Assembly: GCA_902493145.1 (NCBI GenBank)
Contig: CABUOA010000010.1
Coordinates: forward strand, 1-57,331
From: an uncultured Collinsella sp.
Lineage (GTDB): Bacteria > Actinomycetota > Coriobacteriia > Coriobacteriales > Coriobacteriaceae
Reading direction: 5' to 3'
DNA length: 57,331 nucleotides
The notes beneath the pieces were generated by a model that saw only the letters and a program-made list of their open reading frames with translations, ran no database searches and was not told where the DNA came from. Position numbers and translations under genes: made by a program. Every line of letters begins with the position of its first letter. Position 1 is the first letter of the stretch. Positions 23,399-32,039 of the stretch are shown in pieces.

Positions 23399-24838
23399 CT
23401 AGTTCTCCTCGGCCTCGGCGGCCTCCTCAGCGAGACGCTGAGCTGCCAGCTCGGGAGTGAGGCCCTTGTACTCGGTCTCGCGGCCCTTAGCGCTGACGAC
23501 GCGGACAACCTCGCCGATGAGCAGAAGCACGATGAAGATAACGATCATCGGGAGCTTGTCGCCAATTTCAGCGGCAGAGAACGGCACCAGCGTTGCAACG
23601 ATGGCCAGGATCAGCTCGATGCAAGGGATGGCCAGCATGACCTTCATCATGGCACCCTTAAACGGGAACGTGAAGATGCGCTCGCGGTCGGGGTCGTTCT
23701 TGCGAAGGTTGAGGAACGCCGGGAACATCGGGATGTAGGTCAGCAGCAGGAAGACGACGGAGGTGCCGAAGAGCATCCAGAAGACGCCGTTGGAGATGGC
23801 ATCGATGGGAACGAGCTGCAGGCACAGCACCAGGGAGGCAACGACGGCGTTGACCAGGTTGGCACCGTTGGGCATGTCGTCATCAGAGATCATCGAGGCG
23901 AAGACCTTGGGCATGTTGCCGTGCTCGGCAGCGTAGCGAGCAACGGAGTTAACGCCGAAGGACCAAGCAGCCATGTTGGCGAACAGGGTGATCAGGAAGG
24001 CAATGCAGATGACCTTAAAGATCATGGAGTCGCCCACCATGGTCTGGACTGCATAAATCATGCCGTAGTCGGGGTCGATGGAATCGGCCGGCACAGCAGC
24101 GCCGATGCCAAAGCCAGCGAACAGGTAGATCACGGCGATGGACAGGCCACCGACGATGATAGCCTTGGGAATATCGCGAGCGGGATCGGCCATGTCATCG
24201 GTCATGGTGCAGATGACCTCGAAGCCCATGAAGTTAAAGATGATGATCGACAGGTAACCGAGAGCGTTGGTGTTGGTGAGCTCGGGCAGGAAGGTGGCAG
24301 CGGACATGTCGTTCGCAAAACCGTTCTCCATGGCATACCAAATGCCCAAAGCGCCAACGATAACGGCGACGGCGACCTTGATGATGGCGCCACCGTTAAG
24401 GACCCACTCGGAGTCGGCCGCCTTGGAGCGGCCCATGAGGTAGACGATCCACACAAAGGCAAGATCGATACCCATCTTGGCGATCAAGTTGAACTCAACG
24501 CCAAAGACCATGCCCAAAATGTCGGGGAACATGGTAGCCAGCGAGGCAATCCACAGCGGGTAGTTGACCCAGTAGTAATACGAGATGCGGGCGCCCCATT
24601 TGTCGCCCAGGCCATCGCGTACCCAGTCGTAAATGCCGCCCTCGCCGTCATAGGTGGTGCCGAGCTCGGCAACAACCATGCCATAAGGAAGCAGGAAGGT
24701 CAGGATCAGGAAGATCCACCAGAAGAACTGCTGGTTGCCAATGGCAGCAGCAGGAGCGGCGGCCTCGCAAACGAAGACGACGCAGATGATGGTCGAAATG
24801 ACCGTCAAAAAGGAAAGCTTTTTCTTTCCGTCACTCAT
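23399..24838 (-). CDS. aguD: APC family antiporter 2, probable agmatine/putrescine antiporter
   Basis: 479 aa, 12 predicted helices, ending in an acidic Glu/Ala tail. The start MSDGKKKLSFLTVISTIICV is preceded by AAGGAGCTCATC. The sequence FFWWIFLILTFLLPYGMVVAELGTTY and the helix 6 region LSIIIFNFMGFEV match antiporter 1. It lies directly downstream of putrescine carbamoyltransferase, the usual place of the AguD antiporter in agmatine deiminase operons, so this copy is the better candidate for agmatine/putrescine exchange. Which of the two antiporters carries which substrate is not decidable from sequence. Confidence 0.88.
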   Translation of the reverse strand: MSDGKKKLSFLTVISTIICVVFVCEAAAPAAAIGNQQFFWWIFLILTFLLPYGMVVAELGTTYDGEGGIYDWVRDGLGDKWGARISYYYWVNYPLWIASLATMFPDILGMVFGVEFNLIAKMGIDLAFVWIVYLMGRSKAADSEWVLNGGAIIKVAVAVIVGALGIWYAMENGFANDMSAATFLPELTNTNALGYLSIIIFNFMGFEVICTMTDDMADPARDIPKAIIVGGLSIAVIYLFAGFGIGAAVPADSIDPDYGMIYAVQTMVGDSMIFKVICIAFLITLFANMAAWSFGVNSVARYAAEHGNMPKVFASMISDDDMPNGANLVNAVVASLVLCLQLVPIDAISNGVFWMLFGTSVVFLLLTYIPMFPAFLNLRKNDPDRERIFTFPFKGAMMKVMLAIPCIELILAIVATLVPFSAAEIGDKLPMIVIFIVLLLIGEVVRVVSAKGRETEYKGLTPELAAQRLAEEAAEAEEN

Positions 24839-24869
24839 GATGAGCTCCTTCGCTCAGTCTTGGACAGAT

Positions 24870-24944
24870 CCGAGGCCCAAGGTACTAAGGCAATTGCCTG
24901 AGCCTCGGTGAGCGGGCGACAGGAGACGAGCATCCGCCGCCCGC
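24870..24944 (-). other. Hairpins between ptcA and APC antiporter 2
   Basis: CCGAGGC/GCCTCGG (24870-24876 / 24902-24908) around the palindrome GGCAATTGCC, and GCGGGCG/CGCCCGC (24912-24918 / 24938-24944). There is no T-run; intercistronic structures in the agmatine operon. Confidence 0.5.
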
Positions 24945-24970
24945 AAACGTGCGTTTAGCAGGCTTAAGGC

Positions 24971-26044
24971 TTAGAGCTGCTCGAGAGCCTCGAGAGCGGC
25001 GTGAAGCTCGGCCTTGGCGGAGTACTCGACACCCTCGTCGTTGAGCGGGGTGCGCTTGCCCAGGGCAGCGAGGAGAGCACGGATGGAGTGCTTGCGGTTC
25101 TCGGCCTCGACCCAGCACAGGGAGCGCTCGGGATCGTCCATAACCTCGTCGACGACTTCCTCGTTGCGAGTGGCCGGCAGGCAGTGCATGAACTTGGAGT
25201 TGGGGCCGGCGAAGTTCATCATGTCCATGGTGACCTGATACTTGGGGTAGAACACGTCCATGTAGTTCTCGCCCGAGACCTCCTCGTCGTACAGGCCATA
25301 CCACACGTCGGTGTAGATGAAGTCGGCGCCCTTGATGCACTCGATGTCGTCGGAGATGACGACGGAGCCGCCGGAGACCTTGCAGTTCTCCTCGGCGATG
25401 GCCATCATCTGCTTGCCGAACTCGGCGCGCTCCTCAACGGTGCCAACGTGCAGGCCGCCGTCGGGGATCTGGTGGCCCTTGGGTCCAAACTGGACAAACT
25501 TCATGCCGACCTTGGAGGCGATGAACATGAGGGAGACGCAGACCTGGGTGGCGTCGCCGATGAAGGCCAGGGTGCAGTCCTCGATCTTCTTGCCCTCGGG
25601 GAGGTTCTCGAGCATGGTCATGAGGTCGCCCATCTCCTGCGTGGGATGGTTGAACTCGGACATGCCATTGATGACGGGCACAGCGGAGCCCTCGGCGAGG
25701 CCGACGACGTCCTTGTGACGGTCAACGCGAGCCATCATGATGTCGAGCAGCGAGCCCATAACGCGAGCGGTGTCGCCCAGGGACTCGTGACCGCCGAGCT
25801 GGATGGTGCCAGGGCCATAGAACTGAGCATGGCCGCCGAGGTCGGTCATAGCGGTCTCGAAGGAAAGACGGGTGCGGGTGGAAACCTGCTGGAAGATCAT
25901 GCCAAGGCTCTGGTTGCGGAGCAGGTGCGGATAATAACCGTCAACCTTGATGGCCTTCTTCATTGCCAGGCCAAGATCCTCGATAGCCAGGATCTGCTCT
26001 TTGGTGAAGTCGTTGGTATCGATGAAATCCTTAGGCAGCGCCAT
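24971..26044 (-). CDS. ptcA: Putrescine carbamoyltransferase
   Basis: Phosphorolyses N-carbamoylputrescine to putrescine and carbamoyl phosphate. 357 aa. Carbamoyl-phosphate loop STRTRLSFETAM; the second-substrate signature is of PTC type, not ornithine type: FYGPGTIQLGGHESLGDTAR, PVINGMSEFNHPTQEMGDL and FIYTDVWYGLYDEEVS. HCLPATR is the HCLP motif. The extended C-terminal helix, characteristic of PTC trimers, is present. Start at 26044 after AAGGAATCG. First gene of the agmatine cluster, divergent from LuxR regulator 2. The carbamate kinase needed to make ATP from the product is not in this window. Confidence 0.93.
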   Translation of the reverse strand: MALPKDFIDTNDFTKEQILAIEDLGLAMKKAIKVDGYYPHLLRNQSLGMIFQQVSTRTRLSFETAMTDLGGHAQFYGPGTIQLGGHESLGDTARVMGSLLDIMMARVDRHKDVVGLAEGSAVPVINGMSEFNHPTQEMGDLMTMLENLPEGKKIEDCTLAFIGDATQVCVSLMFIASKVGMKFVQFGPKGHQIPDGGLHVGTVEERAEFGKQMMAIAEENCKVSGGSVVISDDIECIKGADFIYTDVWYGLYDEEVSGENYMDVFYPKYQVTMDMMNFAGPNSKFMHCLPATRNEEVVDEVMDDPERSLCWVEAENRKHSIRALLAALGKRTPLNDEGVEYSAKAELHAALEALEQL

Positions 26045-26373
26045 GTCGATTCCTTTCCGCCGGTCGTGCCGACTATTGCTATGAGGCGCTCGAACATCAC
26101 GCCTCGTGTTGACAAGACCATCATTCACCCGTATGCAATTTTTACCTAGTTTATTCGGGATTAAAGACCGTTCACGGAGTTACACCCCCTCTAAACCAAT
26201 ATAAACCCGCAGGTAGCCAGCTTGCAGGGGGTTTACTATCTAGAACCGCGAACGGTATACGGCTATGCTGTATCTCGGCGCCTAATCCGCAATGGAACGA
26301 AGGGTTGAGACGTCTATATCCCACAAGGTATACAGGGCTCGGCCATAGATGAAATGAGATGGGACGGTGGCAG
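26045..26373. promoter_or_regulatory. Divergent control region between ptcA and LuxR regulator 2
   Basis: 329 bp. It contains ACCGTTCACGG at 26167-26177 and an inverted version, CCGCGAACGGT, at 26246-26256, plus a weak dyad of ACCCCCT / AGGGGGT around 26182-26236. Both divergent promoters must lie here. The two inverted motif copies suggest one factor acting on both genes. Confidence 0.55.
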
Positions 26374-27339
26374 ATGAACACCCTGATGTTCTTCTATACC
26401 CTAGCGATACTCGTGATCTGTATTGTGACGGCAGTGCTTTCGCTTGCCGCCTATGCCTCGTCTCGTCGACGCTTCTTTATCTATGGCAGCGGCGTTTTTA
26501 TTTGCTATGCCATCGAGATGACCGAGATCTTCTTTTTTGAATACACGTTGCAAAACCAGAGTTTTCCAGCCAGCGACTATTACTCAATTACCATGCCTGT
26601 GTTGCGGACCCTTGTGGCGACCGCTTCACAAGCTTTTATCTGGCTCATTGCCATGGACTTGCTCGACAAACATTCAAAAAAGCAGTTTGTTATTCCCGTC
26701 GCAACGTTCTTCCTGAGCGAGCTGCTGGTCATTGTCGCTGTCCCCTACGGCCCCATGCATCAATGGCTCTACTACACGATGCGTCAGGTATTCCTTGTAT
26801 TTGTGGGACTGTATATCTTTTGGACGGCGCATAAAAGCACGCAGGTCGAGCTTAAGGCGCGCGTCAACAATCAACGAAAGCACCTCATTATCGGCGCCAT
26901 TCTGGTCGGGTGCATCGTTGCCGAGGATTTCTACAACATCCTTGTTGTTCCCATGAGCCTGGCACCCTCTTGGCTGCAGCTGTACCTGTCCGAGCGCAAC
27001 TTTAGCGAGAACATCTTTGCGTGCTACTTTGCGATTCTGCTGATCATCTATGCCTATCACGTGCTTTCGATTCGCATGCAGGAGGCGCCCGAGGAAAAGA
27101 ACGTCAGCGATCTTGATCGACACATCGAAGAGCAGATGCCCTTCTATCGCAACGCCTACAAGCTCTCCAACCGCGAAACCGAAGTCATGCGTCTGGTTGT
27201 GTTGGGCAAATCGAACCAAGAGATCGCTGACGAGCTCTTCCTTGCCGTGGGCACCGTCAAGACCCATATCCACAACATCCTGGTCAAAACTGAGCAGCAA
27301 AACCGCACGACGCTCATCCTCCACTTTTGGAAACGATAA
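26374..27339 (+). CDS. Membrane-anchored LuxR family transcriptional regulator 2
   Basis: About 321 aa; seven predicted helices, then a cytoplasmic linker and LuxR HTH at the C-terminus (LSNRETEVMRLVVLGKSNQE, LAVGTVKTHIHNILVKTEQQ). Paralog of the 18522-19514 protein. Divergent from ptcA, so it is the prime candidate activator of the agmatine cluster; LuxR-type membrane proteins also control agmatine operons in other genera. Start 26374 follows GGTGG; an in-frame ATG at 26359 is an alternative. The stop codon abuts the R2 repeat cassette. Confidence 0.9.
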   Translation: MNTLMFFYTLAILVICIVTAVLSLAAYASSRRRFFIYGSGVFICYAIEMTEIFFFEYTLQNQSFPASDYYSITMPVLRTLVATASQAFIWLIAMDLLDKHSKKQFVIPVATFFLSELLVIVAVPYGPMHQWLYYTMRQVFLVFVGLYIFWTAHKSTQVELKARVNNQRKHLIIGAILVGCIVAEDFYNILVVPMSLAPSWLQLYLSERNFSENIFACYFAILLIIYAYHVLSIRMQEAPEEKNVSDLDRHIEEQMPFYRNAYKLSNRETEVMRLVVLGKSNQEIADELFLAVGTVKTHIHNILVKTEQQNRTTLILHFWKR

Positions 27340-27635
27340 CCTACCAAAAAGGGACAGGTTTATTTTGGCAGGTTTTATCTGGGCAAATGCCAAAACCGCC
27401 GCGAGGGAGCTACTTTCCCTCGCGGCGGTTTTCTAGCAGTAAAACCAAGTGAGTAGGCTTTTGGCGGGATGCCGAGCACGCCCCAAAACACCACCGCCCT
27501 GACCTGCGGTTTTATTGAGCGTTTGGCGCGGTGTGCTCGACAAGTCCAAAAAAGTCTACTCACTTGCATCTGAGAGGCATCCGATAGACAAAAAACCGCC
27601 GCGAAAAGGGTCCGGACCCCGTTCGCGGCGGCTGT
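27340..27635. repeat. 296-bp convergent-terminator cassette, copy R2
   Basis: Second copy of the 13372-13667 cassette, again exactly between convergent genes. Compared with R1, the 18-bp stem changed AAGGCC to AAAACC on one side and GGCCTT to GGTTTT on the other, so pairing is kept. The outer AAGTGAGTAG / CTACTCACTT arms and the inner CTGACCTGCGGTTT are retained. Confidence 0.85.
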
Positions 27636-27668
27636 TCGCGTTGGTTTTGCGACGGTTTTGCCCGCTTG

Positions 27669-29873
27669 TTACTCGCTGTAGCGGGTGGCGATGGCAGCTT
27701 GTACCATGCCGGCGCTCATGAGGTACGTCACCAGGAAGTAGCCACCATAGGCTGCCAGGAAGATCGCACAGGTGAGGCCCACGGTGCCGCCGATGCTCAT
27801 ATTTCCGAATATGCTCACCAGCTCGATGATCACCTTAAGTGCCACAAAGGAGTGCGCTAGGCCCACTGCCAGCGGGAACAGGAAGAATACCGCTTGCTGC
27901 GCCATCACCGAATGGCGAATCTGGCGGTCGTCGCAGCCGATCTGTGCCAGCACACGATAGCTGCGGCTGCCATCGGCCACGTTGGAGAGTTGCTGGATCG
28001 ACAGAATCGCCGCGCATGCAACGACCAATACAAAGCCGATGTAGATGGCTAGGTAGCTAATAAGACCGTTCATTTGCGCTGCTTGCGTGTACATCTCGGA
28101 GCGTGTGATGAAGGTTCCCCACGACCCCGGCTTCTTGCCGTCAACGAGCAGATCGTCGAGCAGAGTGTATTTAATGCTCTCGTCTGCCTCGGTCGTATCC
28201 ATCCCCTGTTTGTAGTTAACGAGCAGGCTACTGGAATACGGCTGCAGATTAAGTTGGGACAACAGCTCGTCGGCAACGACGACGGTACCCGGATTACTGC
28301 CCATCGCCGAGTTGGCGATGGCCGCCGTATCTTCGTCCGACTTATCGGTTGCGGGCTTGAGCGTATGCCCGCCCAAGGTAAGGGCATGGCCACCAGCCAT
28401 ATACTTGGTGTACAGGTCGACCAGCTCGCCGCCCATATCACACGTGAGCAGATACTGGTCGTGACCGATGTGCACCGGCTCCTCACCCATCATCTGACGC
28501 AGTTTGTTGTACTGGCTCGCCGGCGTCACAAACAGACCCATCGTATCGGCATTGCTACCCCCGAACGCCTTGGGAAGCTTTTCGCCCATGATCTTGCACA
28601 TCTCACTTGGGGTCACCGAAGGATTCGAGCTGCCAAACGGGTAACTCAGATACGAATCGATCTGCACATGCTCACCGGCAACATCGGCGATATCGACCTT
28701 CTTGCCGGTCTCGTCGTTGTTGTCCGCCGAACTGTCCCTGCCGTGCCATGCGGGGTACAAATCGACCGTTGTATCGGCCGGCACCATGCGATCGGCTTCA
28801 TCAGACGGATTGACGTACTCTTTGTAGTAGTCGAACGTATCGGGCGTGTAATAGACATACGTCTGAGACACGTCTACAGGGTTATAGCGCTCCAGGTTTT
28901 CGTTCATCACGTTGGCAATCGACATACCGCACGTCACCGAGGTGATGGCCAAAAACAGGAGCATCGCGATGACGCCCATCGAAAAGCACACCGTGTTGAC
29001 CTTGGCCGCAAGCTGGCGCACGGTAAACATGTTGAGGCCGCGCCAATACACGCCGCGCAGGCTCTGCAGCAGCTTGATGAGCATGCCCGAGAGTCCCCAG
29101 AACAGGGCAAAGGTGCCCACGGTAACCATAGCGGTCGTAATACCAAACTGGTTCATGGCCTCTTGCAGCTTGCTGTCCGTCGCGGTTAGCGGGAACCCAT
29201 CACGTAGCAGACGGTAATAGGCCACGCCCACAAGCACCACGCCCACGGCAAAGATGGCAATCGCGATCCAGGGGTTGCGTGTCTTGATGCTCTCGTTGCG
29301 ACGCTCGGCACCCATAAGCTCGATGAGTTTGGTACGACGCACGGCGCGAAGGTTCAGCAGTAGCGTGAGCACAAACATTACGAGCATGCAGGCAAGGGTC
29401 AGGTTGAACGCATGCACCGAGAAAAAGAAGTGGAAATTGGCGATCTGTGTCTTAAAAAGCGAGGCCGTAAAGAACGTCATGAGCTGGGAGAGTCCCACAC
29501 CCAGCACAATGCCGACGACAAAGGCCACGACCGATACTATCACGGTCTCGAGCGCCATGATCGTGGCGACGCGCCCGCGCCCCATGCCGAGCACCTGGTA
29601 CAGGCCAAACTCCTTTTTGCGGCGCTTCATGATGAAGTTGTTGGCATACACCATCAAAAAGTCCATGACACCGGCCAAAAAGTACGTCAGGTAGCCGAGC
29701 ATGCTGCCCATAACCTGCGCCAAGCCCTCTTCATCGATGCCGGCGATGTCGACCTGCATCGAAATGGTGTTAAAGGCATAGAAGACCGTGACGCCCAGGG
29801 TGAGCGTCAGCAAGTAGACGAGGTAGTCGCGGCCGGCGCGGCGGACGTTGCCCCAAGCGAGTTTACAGAGCAT
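27669..29873 (-). CDS. ABC transporter permease, FtsX/BceB-like
   Basis: 734 aa with the MacB/FtsX pattern: one helix near the N-terminus, three helices at about 60-210, a pair near 230-310, a long extracytoplasmic domain (about 320-610) and three C-terminal helices. This is the architecture of BceB-type peptide antibiotic sensors/exporters. It overlaps the ATPase gene by 11 bp. The start at 29873 follows GAGGGC; 29885 is an alternative. The usual BceRS two-component system is not adjacent. Confidence 0.9.
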   Translation of the reverse strand: MLCKLAWGNVRRAGRDYLVYLLTLTLGVTVFYAFNTISMQVDIAGIDEEGLAQVMGSMLGYLTYFLAGVMDFLMVYANNFIMKRRKKEFGLYQVLGMGRGRVATIMALETVIVSVVAFVVGIVLGVGLSQLMTFFTASLFKTQIANFHFFFSVHAFNLTLACMLVMFVLTLLLNLRAVRRTKLIELMGAERRNESIKTRNPWIAIAIFAVGVVLVGVAYYRLLRDGFPLTATDSKLQEAMNQFGITTAMVTVGTFALFWGLSGMLIKLLQSLRGVYWRGLNMFTVRQLAAKVNTVCFSMGVIAMLLFLAITSVTCGMSIANVMNENLERYNPVDVSQTYVYYTPDTFDYYKEYVNPSDEADRMVPADTTVDLYPAWHGRDSSADNNDETGKKVDIADVAGEHVQIDSYLSYPFGSSNPSVTPSEMCKIMGEKLPKAFGGSNADTMGLFVTPASQYNKLRQMMGEEPVHIGHDQYLLTCDMGGELVDLYTKYMAGGHALTLGGHTLKPATDKSDEDTAAIANSAMGSNPGTVVVADELLSQLNLQPYSSSLLVNYKQGMDTTEADESIKYTLLDDLLVDGKKPGSWGTFITRSEMYTQAAQMNGLISYLAIYIGFVLVVACAAILSIQQLSNVADGSRSYRVLAQIGCDDRQIRHSVMAQQAVFFLFPLAVGLAHSFVALKVIIELVSIFGNMSIGGTVGLTCAIFLAAYGGYFLVTYLMSAGMVQAAIATRYSE

Positions 29874-30648
29874 CGGAGCCCTCACCGCCCATCATGGCAA
29901 CGACCTCCATAATGCGGTCGAAGAACTCTCGACGGTCGGTGTCGCCGCGGCGCAGCTCGGTGAAGATCTTGCCGTCGCGAATAAACAGCACACGGCTCGT
30001 GTAGCTGGCGGCAAAGCTGTCGTGCGTGACCATGAGCACCGTGGCGCGCAGGCGGCGGTTAAGGGCCTCCAGGCTCTCGAGCAGCAGGCGGGCGCTCTTG
30101 GAATCGAGGGCGCCGGTGGGCTCGTCGGCCATGATCATGGTGGGGTCGGTGACGAGCGCGCGAGCCGCGGCAACGCGCTGCTGCTGACCGCCGGACATCT
30201 GGTAGGGATACTTGTCGAGCACCTGACTGATGGACAGGCGCGCTGCCACATCCTGCACGCGGGTCGAGATCTCTGCCGAGTTTGTGCGGGCGATGGTGAG
30301 CGGCAGGGCGATGTTCTCGCGTGCCGTGAGCGTATCGAGCAGGTTAGAGTCCTGGAAGATAAAGCCGAGCTCTTCGCGGCGGAACTGCGAAAGCTTAGCC
30401 TGCTTCATGCGCGTCACGTCCTGGCCGTTGATGCGGATCGTGCCGCTCGTGGCGCTATCAATGGTCGACACGCAGTTGAGCAACGTCGACTTGCCCGAGC
30501 CCGAAGCGCCCATGATGCCAACAAATTCGCCGCGGTTGACGGTAAAGCTGACGTCGTTAAGCGCGCGGGTCACGTTGCCCAGCGCTCCATATACTTTTTC
30601 GAGATGCGCGACCTCCAGTACCGGGGTCGCCATGTGCGTGGTTTGCAT
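29863..30648 (-). CDS. ABC transporter ATP-binding protein, BceA/LolD-like
   Basis: 261 aa. Walker A GASGSGKST, Q-loop FIFQDSNLLD, signature MSGGQQQRVAAARAL, Walker B TMIMADEPTGALDSKS, switch His in VTHDSF. The DEPTGALDSK sequence and the FQ(D/E)xNLL pattern are typical of MacB/BceA-type exporters. GAAAGGAC lies 7 nt before the ATG. Forms the ATPase of the permease downstream. Likely in defence against cell-wall-active peptides, by family analogy only. Confidence 0.93.
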   Translation of the reverse strand: MQTTHMATPVLEVAHLEKVYGALGNVTRALNDVSFTVNRGEFVGIMGASGSGKSTLLNCVSTIDSATSGTIRINGQDVTRMKQAKLSQFRREELGFIFQDSNLLDTLTARENIALPLTIARTNSAEISTRVQDVAARLSISQVLDKYPYQMSGGQQQRVAAARALVTDPTMIMADEPTGALDSKSARLLLESLEALNRRLRATVLMVTHDSFAASYTSRVLFIRDGKIFTELRRGDTDRREFFDRIMEVVAMMGGEGSDAL

Positions 30649-30796
30649 ACCGAGTCCTTTCTTGCGATTAGTCTACGGCATCTATAGTCGCAAGAAGACG
30701 AGTCGGCTACCATCGATATGGCTTACGCTTGCCTTACCGTTGTGTAAGGTACGGGTAGCTACCCTGTCACGTGTTGATGTTGAGAGAGGACTCCTG

Positions 30797-31786
30797 TTGA
30801 AGACTGTTCATGTTGCCGCTGGGATCATTCGCAAGGAAGGATCTGACGAGCTGCTTGCCGTGCAGCGCGGCTATGGCGACATGCAGGGACTTTGGGAGTT
30901 CCCCGGCGGCAAGCTCATGCGCGGCGAGACGCCCGAAGACGCCGTACGCCGCGAGCTCATGGAAGAGCTGCAGGTAAAAGTCACCAACCTGCGCGATTTC
31001 TATACCGTTGAGTATGACTACCCCGATTTCCATCTCTCCATGGAGTGCTACTACTGCTCGCTCGCTGATGAATCCGATGAGCCCCAGAAGCATGACCGTC
31101 AGCTCGATATCCGTTGGATTCCACGCACCTCGCTTGCCACCGTTGAATGGATGCCCGCCGACAAGGGGCTTATCGATGCTCTGATTGAGTTGAAGGAAGA
31201 TCGGCTTGAGGCCAACAGCACTGCCAAAGATGCCAAGGCCGCCACGACCGAGCACCCCGCCACCAAACCCAAGCGCGCACCTAAGCGCCGCAGCAAAAAG
31301 CGTCCCAAGCCCGGCCTGCTCGACGGCATCGATACCTCGGACCTCTCCGCTGACGAGCGCGAACTGGTCCGCCGTCGCGCCGCCATCAAAAAGTCCATGA
31401 AGGGCAACAAGCGCGCCAACACCAAGCCCGAGTTGCTCGTTCGCCAGCGCCTGCGCGCCGCGGGCCTTACGGGTTATCGTTTGGAATGGAAGGTTCCCGG
31501 CAAGCCCGACATCGCCTTCCCCGGACGCAAGATCGCCATCTTCGTCAACGGCTGTTTTTGGCACCGCTGCCCCAAGTGCAACCCTAGCCAGCCCAAGCGC
31601 AACGTTGAGTTTTGGGAGGCAAAGTTCCGTCGCAACGTCGAGCGCGACCGCGCTGCCGTGGCAGCACTCACTCAAATGGGCTGGACGCCCATAACCATCT
31701 GGGAATGCGAGCTCAAAAAAGACCGCATCGACATCACGATGGAAAAGGTCATCGAGCAGGTGCGTGCCGCAAAGCCGCAGCGCTAA
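30797..31786 (+). CDS. Fusion of Nudix hydrolase (MutT-like) and very-short-patch-repair (Vsr) endonuclease
   Basis: 329 aa, two DNA-repair modules in one chain. Residues 1-130 are a MutT/Nudix domain: WEFPGGKLMRGETPEDAVRR and the box G-x5-E-x7-RELMEEL at 38-60 (final Gly replaced by Gln). A lysine/arginine-rich linker (about 155-175) follows. Residues 197-309 are Vsr: KPELLVRQRLRAAGLTGYRL, the catalytic Asp238 in PGKPDIAF, FVNGCFWHRCPKC with zinc ligands, NVERDR, and IWECEL. Vsr nicks T:G mismatches arising from 5-methylcytosine deamination; MutT-type enzymes clear oxidised nucleotides. TTG start with AGAGGA upstream. No Dcm methylase is adjacent. Confidence 0.9.
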   Translation: MKTVHVAAGIIRKEGSDELLAVQRGYGDMQGLWEFPGGKLMRGETPEDAVRRELMEELQVKVTNLRDFYTVEYDYPDFHLSMECYYCSLADESDEPQKHDRQLDIRWIPRTSLATVEWMPADKGLIDALIELKEDRLEANSTAKDAKAATTEHPATKPKRAPKRRSKKRPKPGLLDGIDTSDLSADERELVRRRAAIKKSMKGNKRANTKPELLVRQRLRAAGLTGYRLEWKVPGKPDIAFPGRKIAIFVNGCFWHRCPKCNPSQPKRNVEFWEAKFRRNVERDRAAVAALTQMGWTPITIWECELKKDRIDITMEKVIEQVRAAKPQR

Positions 31787-31871
31787 CAACGAGCATTCAC
31801 ACGCTCCGCATATCCGCGCCACATCCACGTCACAAACCTTAGAAAGCCCTTAAGCTCAAAACCTTTCAAGA

Positions 31872-31912
31872 GTGTTACTCGATACCTCTGACCTGCAGTT
31901 TCATCGTAACAC
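31872..31912. repeat. Dyad GTGTTAC / GTAACAC with the CTGACCTGCAGTTT loop motif
   Basis: Located 85 bp after the Nudix-Vsr gene. Arms 31872-31878 and 31906-31912. The loop motif at 31888-31901 is identical to that in the dyad of R1 (13533-13546) and differs by one base from R2 (27499-27512), although the arms are unrelated. Confidence 0.55.
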
Positions 31913-32039
31913 CAAACCAGGTTAAGCCTTTCTTTAGCGCTTCTTTGCAGCAGCCGCGGCATAATACTGCCAACGCACGGGACCTAGCAGCATACCCCGA
32001 GCGCAATCTATTGGTGGACATCGAGGAGGCCGCATAAGC

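Noticed and set aside
24971..26044. Ornithine carbamoyltransferase (arginine deiminase pathway)
   Set aside because: Substrate-loop motifs and the C-terminal helix match putrescine carbamoyltransferase, and agmatine deiminase is in the same cluster while arginine deiminase is not.
30230..30796. N-terminal extension of the Nudix-Vsr frame by 189 codons
   Set aside because: It overlaps the BceA-like ATPase gene on the other strand and lacks family similarity; the TTG at 30797 with AGAGGA upstream starts exactly at the Nudix strand.
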